In this document: piece after piece, positions 60,171-64,000 of the stretch
How the letters are laid out: each line of letters begins with the position of its first letter
How positions within the stretch are numbered: position 1 is the first letter of the stretch
Assembly (NCBI RefSeq): GCF_001486505.1
Contig: NZ_LN909064.1
Location: 248,001-312,000, forward strand
Direction of reading: 5' to 3'
DNA from: Paenibacillus rubinfantis
GTDB taxonomy: Bacteria > Bacillota > Bacilli > Paenibacillales > Paenibacillaceae
Length of the DNA stretch: 64,000 nt
The notes under the pieces: model-generated
Database searches by the model: none
The model's input: only the letters and a program-made list of their open reading frames with translations
Told to the model about the DNA's origin: nothing
Position numbers and translations under genes: made by a program

Positions 60171-61149
60171 TCACATTCTGCCGTGTAACGACGGTGATGC
60201 CGGTATCCACGCGCTGGGGAACGCGAGGGCCGGGGTGCGAAGATCCTTCCGAGTCATGCTTCAACGAAAAGAGCAGCTGCAGCGACCAATATCCCATGTT
60301 CCAGGTGCCCTGGGCCATCGTGGCGGCGATATCTCCGCTTTTGACCAAGTCCAGGGTGCCTTTATCGGTATCAAAGCTGATGATCTTCGGGCCGGAGGAG
60401 GCCAAGCTAACGGCCTTTACGGCCTCCGCAACACCGATGCCTCCGTTGGCTTCGGTAGTGAAAATGCCTGCAACGCCTGGGAAGTCGTGCAGGATTTCCT
60501 CTGCCGCTTGCCGGGAGTAGAGCTCATCGCCTTTGCCGTTTTTGGTGGCGACAATGTGAAGGTTGGGGAATTCTTGCGTAATGGTATCGGAAAATCCTTC
60601 GGTGCGTTCCTGGTGATTTTGTTGATCTGGTACGGTGACGATGGCGACCTCCCCGCGTCCGCCGGTGAGCTCGGCCATTTTACGCGCGGCTTCAACGCCG
60701 GCCGAGTAGTTGTCGGTGCCAAGGAAGGAGAAGGCGCGGCTGCCGGGGGCGTCGGAATCGAACAAAACAACCGGAATGCCGGCATCGACCGCTTTGTTAA
60801 TCGTGGCGGTGAGCTCGGTCGGATGAATGGCGGAGATCGCGATGCCGGCCGGTTTTTTTGCAATGGCTTGCTCCAGCACCGTGATTTGCTCATGAATATC
60901 GCGTTGGGTGGAGCCGCGGTATTCTACGGAGACGTTCAGCGCCTGGGCGGCGTCTTCGAAGCCTTTCAGCCCGCTTTTCCAATAGTCGATGCCCCTTTGA
61001 AACGTCACCATCACGTATTTCTCATCAATGGAACCTCGAAGGCCCCCGGAACTCCATTCGTCGTTCATCCGAATCTGGGAGCGATAATCCAGTACGTATA
61101 ACGCGAAGCAAGCGAAGAGCAGCAAGTACACGATCCAAATCTTTTTCAT
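60151..61149 (-). CDS. Membrane-anchored sugar-binding sensor protein (XylFII-like)
   Basis: This is a 332-residue periplasmic-binding-protein family 1 protein. Its N-terminal hydrophobic anchor 'MKKIWIVYLLLFACFALYVLDY' has no lipobox followed by a linker, so it may stay as an uncleaved anchor. 'KKPAGIAISAIHPTELTATINKAVDAGIPVVLFDSDAP' (split block) and 'FLGTDNYSAGVEAARKMAELTGGRGEVAIV' (split) are typical sugar-binding signatures. Co-transcription with a kinase and a YesN-type regulator matches the XylFII-LytS-YesN scheme of Clostridium, where the binding protein presents xylose to the kinase. The ligand here is unknown. Confidence 0.88.
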   Translation of the reverse strand: MKKIWIVYLLLFACFALYVLDYRSQIRMNDEWSSGGLRGSIDEKYVMVTFQRGIDYWKSGLKGFEDAAQALNVSVEYRGSTQRDIHEQITVLEQAIAKKPAGIAISAIHPTELTATINKAVDAGIPVVLFDSDAPGSRAFSFLGTDNYSAGVEAARKMAELTGGRGEVAIVTVPDQQNHQERTEGFSDTITQEFPNLHIVATKNGKGDELYSRQAAEEILHDFPGVAGIFTTEANGGIGVAEAVKAVSLASSGPKIISFDTDKGTLDLVKSGDIAATMAQGTWNMGYWSLQLLFSLKHDSEGSSHPGPRVPQRVDTGITVVTRQNVNDYYAK

Positions 61150-61364
61150 ATGAAACCCCTTTCATAACAACGGTCAAAAAAGAGAGGAACTTCGACATCA
61201 TCATACTATGATTCGCCATAAATGATAATGATGGATTTTAGAGGATTCCTCGGGTTGGGGTTAGCAGAGTCACAAAGCCGTCGATTCTCATCGTGCTAAA
61301 TTGAGACTAGGATCCTGCTGCTCGATCCGCGGCGGGGCTAAGTCTGTAGAGGCGAGGATGGTTA

Positions 61365-62420
61365 ATGATGTGGAAGATGATGGAGGAGAAAATCGAAAAT
61401 TTATTTCCGGGGTATTTTTCCATGGCGATGGCGACCGGGGCTTTATCGATTGCGATGGAACTGCTGAAGATTCCGTTTGCTCCAAAGATTCTGCTTTACC
61501 TGAACACCTGCATTTATGTCATATTGTGGATGCTCACCTTGATTCGCTTGTTTAAATTTTTCCCGAGAGTGCGAGCAGATTTAACAAGCCATAGCCAAGG
61601 CCCTGGTTTCTTTACCTGCACCGCCGCAACCTGCGTATACGGCAGCCAATGGGTGATCGTAGCGCATAACGGAACCATTTCGACCGGCTTGTGGGTATTC
61701 GGCATTTTGCTCTGGGTTGTCATTATGTACACCTTCTTTACGGCTGTGACGGTAAGAAAAGAGAAACCAACTCTGGCCGAAGGTATTAACGGCGCTTGGT
61801 TGATTGCCGCTGTCGCCACCCAATCGGTCTCCATTCTGGGTACGCTCATCTCATCCTATCTGACGGACGGCCGCGAGATCGTGCTGTTTTTTACGTTATG
61901 CATGTATTTGTTAGGTTGTATGCTGTACTTGAACATCATCACTTTAATATTCTACCGATTCACCTTTGTCGACCTGAAGTATGCTGCGCTGACGCCGCCT
62001 TATTGGATCAACATGGGAGCGGTCGCGATTACGACCCTGGCAGGCTCCACCTTGATGCTGCATGCGGCAAAATGGCCGTTTTTAACCGAGCTAGTTCCTT
62101 TTTTACGGGGATTTACTTTGTTCTTCTGGATTACCGGCAGTTGGTGGATTCCGTTGCTTTTTATCCTGATGATTTGGCGGCACGCCTACCATCGTTACCC
62201 TCTGACGTACGATCCCCAGTTTTGGGGAATGGTTTTCCCGCTGGCCATGTACACAACCAGTACCTATCAATTGTCACAGGCGTTGAAATTGCCGTTTTTG
62301 GTCGCGATTCCACGCGTCATGATCGTCGTTGCCCTAACGGCGTGGATCGCCGTTCTGGCCGGATTTCTTCATCATCAAGTGCGTTCCTTCCAAAGCGCCG
62401 AGAGGTCTTCCTTGAGATAA
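61365..62420 (+). CDS. TDT-family transporter (tellurite-resistance/C4-dicarboxylate type)
   Basis: This is a 351-residue membrane protein with about ten helices. 'IENLFPGYFSMAMATGALSIAMELL' (split), 'HSQGPGFFTCTAATCVYGSQWVI' (split; family H-P-GF-T motif) and 'MWRHAYHRYPLTYDPQFWGMVFPLAMYTTSTYQL' (split) match the TehA/Mae1 TDT superfamily. Members export tellurite-related anions, chloride or C4-dicarboxylates. ATG 61365 follows GAGGCGAGGATGG; ATG 61368 is next to it. It is divergent from the sugar-sensor gene with a 215-base gap. The substrate is not predictable. Confidence 0.9.
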   Translation: MMWKMMEEKIENLFPGYFSMAMATGALSIAMELLKIPFAPKILLYLNTCIYVILWMLTLIRLFKFFPRVRADLTSHSQGPGFFTCTAATCVYGSQWVIVAHNGTISTGLWVFGILLWVVIMYTFFTAVTVRKEKPTLAEGINGAWLIAAVATQSVSILGTLISSYLTDGREIVLFFTLCMYLLGCMLYLNIITLIFYRFTFVDLKYAALTPPYWINMGAVAITTLAGSTLMLHAAKWPFLTELVPFLRGFTLFFWITGSWWIPLLFILMIWRHAYHRYPLTYDPQFWGMVFPLAMYTTSTYQLSQALKLPFLVAIPRVMIVVALTAWIAVLAGFLHHQVRSFQSAERSSLR

Positions 62421-62484
62421 CAAGCCCATTCCTTGTTTAGTAATATCACTAACAAAAATATAACAAATAACAATGGAATTAGTA

Positions 62485-62490
62485 TATAAT
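62485..62490 (+). promoter_or_regulatory. Candidate -10 element of the beta-mannosidase gene
   Basis: TATAAT lies at 62485-62490, preceded by AT-rich DNA with AACAAATAACAA repeats and no good -35, so an activator may be needed. The start codon is 32 bases downstream. Confidence 0.5.
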
Positions 62491-62521
62491 GGAGCTTATC
62501 TTACGACTTTATGGAGGGCTT

Positions 62522-64000
62522 ATGAACAACCGCAGCTATGTGATCAATCATTGGAGCTTCAAAGCGTGTGATGAAACGGAGTGGAAGCCGGCCCGGGTGC
62601 CGGGTACCGTGCATACAGATCTGTTTCGCAACGGATTGATTCCTAATCCGTTCGATGGAACAAATGAACATGACTTGCAGTGGATCGATCGGAAGGATTG
62701 GGAATACGAGACCTCCTTCGAATTGGACGAAGCTTGGTTCGCCTTGCCTCGGTTGGAGCTTGTCTTTGACGGCTTAGATACGTATGCCGATGTCACGGTT
62801 AACGGGGTGCACGTCTTGTCGGCCGACAATATGTTCCGCGTTTGGCGGATCGATGTGAAGCCGCTGCTGCAGCAAGGCACAAACAAGATGGTCGTCCGCT
62901 TCCGAAGCCCGATCGCTGAGGATCTGCCCAAATTGGAGGAGCTGGGCTACGATCTTCCGGCACCAAACGACCAATCTGAGTTAGGCGGGTTAGGCGACCG
63001 CCGGGTTAGCGTGTTTGCCCGCAAAGCGCCGTATCATTACGGCTGGGATTGGGGGCCGCGCTTCGTGACCAGCGGGATCTGGCGCGAGGTCCGGCTGGAG
63101 GGCTGGTGCGGTCCGGTGATCCGCGATTTGTCGATTCGCCAGGACCGGGTCAACGCCTCGGTTGCAGAGCTCACCGCTGTGGCGGAGGTTGAAACGGCGG
63201 AGCGTTGGGAAGGTCAACTGAGGGTCACCAACGGCGAACAGACTTGGGAACGTTCTGTAGTGCTGGAACCGGGGACGCAAGCCGTAGAGGTGCCTGCGGT
63301 AATCTCGGAGCCGAAGCTGTGGTGGTGCCGGGGGCTGGGCGAACCGGCGATGTACAACTTCCGCGCCGAGCTTGTGGCGAACGGCGGGCAGGCACCGCTT
63401 GCCGAAGCGTCCGTCAGAACCGGGCTGCGCGACATCAAGCTGGTGCGGGAAACCGACGCCGCCGGCGCTTCCTTCCGCTTCGAGTTAAACGGCGTGCCGG
63501 TATTCGCTAAAGGGGCTAATCACATTCCGAACGACAGCTTTTTGACGGAAGTGACGGACGAACGCTATCGCCATGAGATCGCCTCGGCAGCTGAAAGCGG
63601 CATGAATATGCTTCGTGTATGGGGCGGCGGGATCTACGAGCAGGATGTCTTTTACGAGCTTTGTGACGAATACGGGATTCTGGTTTGGCAGGACTTTATG
63701 TTCGCTTGCAGTATGTATCCGGGGGATCCGAAGTTTCTGGACAATGTGACGCACGAAGCGGAGGACAATATCAAGCGGCTGCGGAATCATCCGTGTATCG
63801 CCCTCTGGTGCGGAAATAACGAAATCGACTCGGCTTGGGCCCATTACCTTGAAGACAAAGGTTGGGGATGGAAACAAAGTTATACGACCGAGCAGCGGGA
63901 AAAGCTGTGGGCGGATTACGAAGCGGTATTCCATGAGATTTTGCCTAAAGCGGTGGAGCGTCTGGCGAACGGTGTGGCGTATTGGCCTTCCTCGCCGCTC
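62522..64000 (+). CDS. Beta-mannosidase, glycoside hydrolase family 2 (3' partial)
   Basis: The frame is open from ATG 62522 (after GGAGGG) to the window end, giving 493 residues of an enzyme usually about 820-850 long. The N-terminal sugar-binding domain reads 'VPGTVHTDLFRNGLIPNPF' and 'RLELVFDGLDTYADVTVNGV' (split). 'HYGWDWGPRFVTSGIWREV' is the beta-mannosidase signature. The catalytic acid/base Glu is in 'IALWCGNNEIDSAW' near residue 430; the nucleophile lies beyond the window. No signal peptide, so it acts in the cytoplasm on mannosides such as mannobiose or N-glycan cores. An opposite-strand frame over it is a shadow. Confidence 0.93.
   Translation, partial: MNNRSYVINHWSFKACDETEWKPARVPGTVHTDLFRNGLIPNPFDGTNEHDLQWIDRKDWEYETSFELDEAWFALPRLELVFDGLDTYADVTVNGVHVLSADNMFRVWRIDVKPLLQQGTNKMVVRFRSPIAEDLPKLEELGYDLPAPNDQSELGGLGDRRVSVFARKAPYHYGWDWGPRFVTSGIWREVRLEGWCGPVIRDLSIRQDRVNASVAELTAVAEVETAERWEGQLRVTNGEQTWERSVVLEPGTQAVEVPAVISEPKLWWCRGLGEPAMYNFRAELVANGGQAPLAEASVRTGLRDIKLVRETDAAGASFRFELNGVPVFAKGANHIPNDSFLTEVTDERYRHEIASAAESGMNMLRVWGGGIYEQDVFYELCDEYGILVWQDFMFACSMYPGDPKFLDNVTHEAEDNIKRLRNHPCIALWCGNNEIDSAWAHYLEDKGWGWKQSYTTEQREKLWADYEAVFHEILPKAVERLANGVAYWPSSPL

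Overview
The window looks like chromosomal DNA from a Paenibacillus-type Firmicute. The evidence is strong AGGAGG ribosome sites with many TTG starts, CcpA (cre), CtsR and TnrA/GlnR operators, YesM/YesN and YtdP-type AraC regulators, a Spo0E-like phosphatase, a c-di-AMP riboswitch on kimA, and an AimR/AloR-like receptor with its peptide gene. Most of the window is fairly GC-rich. Two segments are clearly more AT-rich (about 1-5 kb and 47.2-49.3 kb) and look acquired.

Layout. 1-4.9 kb: an Imm11-like immunity gene cut by the window edge and a giant secreted protein with two seven-bladed RCC1 propellers. 5-11 kb: a chemoreceptor behind a sigma-D-type promoter, a PLP aldolase with a DsrE/YedF-like protein, the c-di-AMP riboswitch and potassium importer kimA, and a gutted pyruvate kinase remnant. 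11-18 kb: a ManP/ManR-type PTS with a cre site, spore-coat transglutaminase tgl, an Arg/Phe-rich small protein, a VOC protein and an SDR. 18.6-37.9 kb: a glycan-utilisation locus made of a membrane AraC sensor, an LplB/YtcP/lipoprotein ABC importer, a GH110 alpha-galactosidase, two GH95 enzymes, then an AraC regulator, a DUF5107-TPR protein and an aldose epimerase. 38-47.2 kb: a DsbA-like protein, an AraC/GyrI regulator, an hsp20 gene with two CtsR boxes, a nasA-nasC nitrate operon with a hairpin leader, and an ALDH/mutarotase/aldo-keto reductase operon. 47.2-50.3 kb: the peptide quorum-sensing pair aloR-aloP, a Spo0E-like gene and an Rpn nuclease. 50.4-52.8 kb: oleate hydratase and a TetR regulator. 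52.9-61.2 kb: a monosaccharide ABC importer with a sugar-binding sensor, histidine kinase and response regulator. 61.3-64 kb: a TDT-family transporter and a GH2 beta-mannosidase that runs off the window.

The most notable item is the AloR-AloP pair. The receptor gene overlaps a 36-codon exported propeptide ending in SHGYWG, and it is followed by its own terminator and a Spo0E-like phosphatase. A second theme is that four genes (pyk, one GH95, the DUF5107-TPR gene and nasC) each have an internal segment missing. This could be real decay or collapsed assembly, and each affected call is flagged.

How it fits together: the GH110/GH95/ABC locus would strip alpha-galactose and alpha-fucose-type caps from glycans and import the products. 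Epimerases and the ALDH-mutarotase-AKR operon could process the sugars. cre boxes place the PTS and the sugar ABC operon under CcpA. No tRNA, rRNA, CRISPR array or insertion sequence was recognised.
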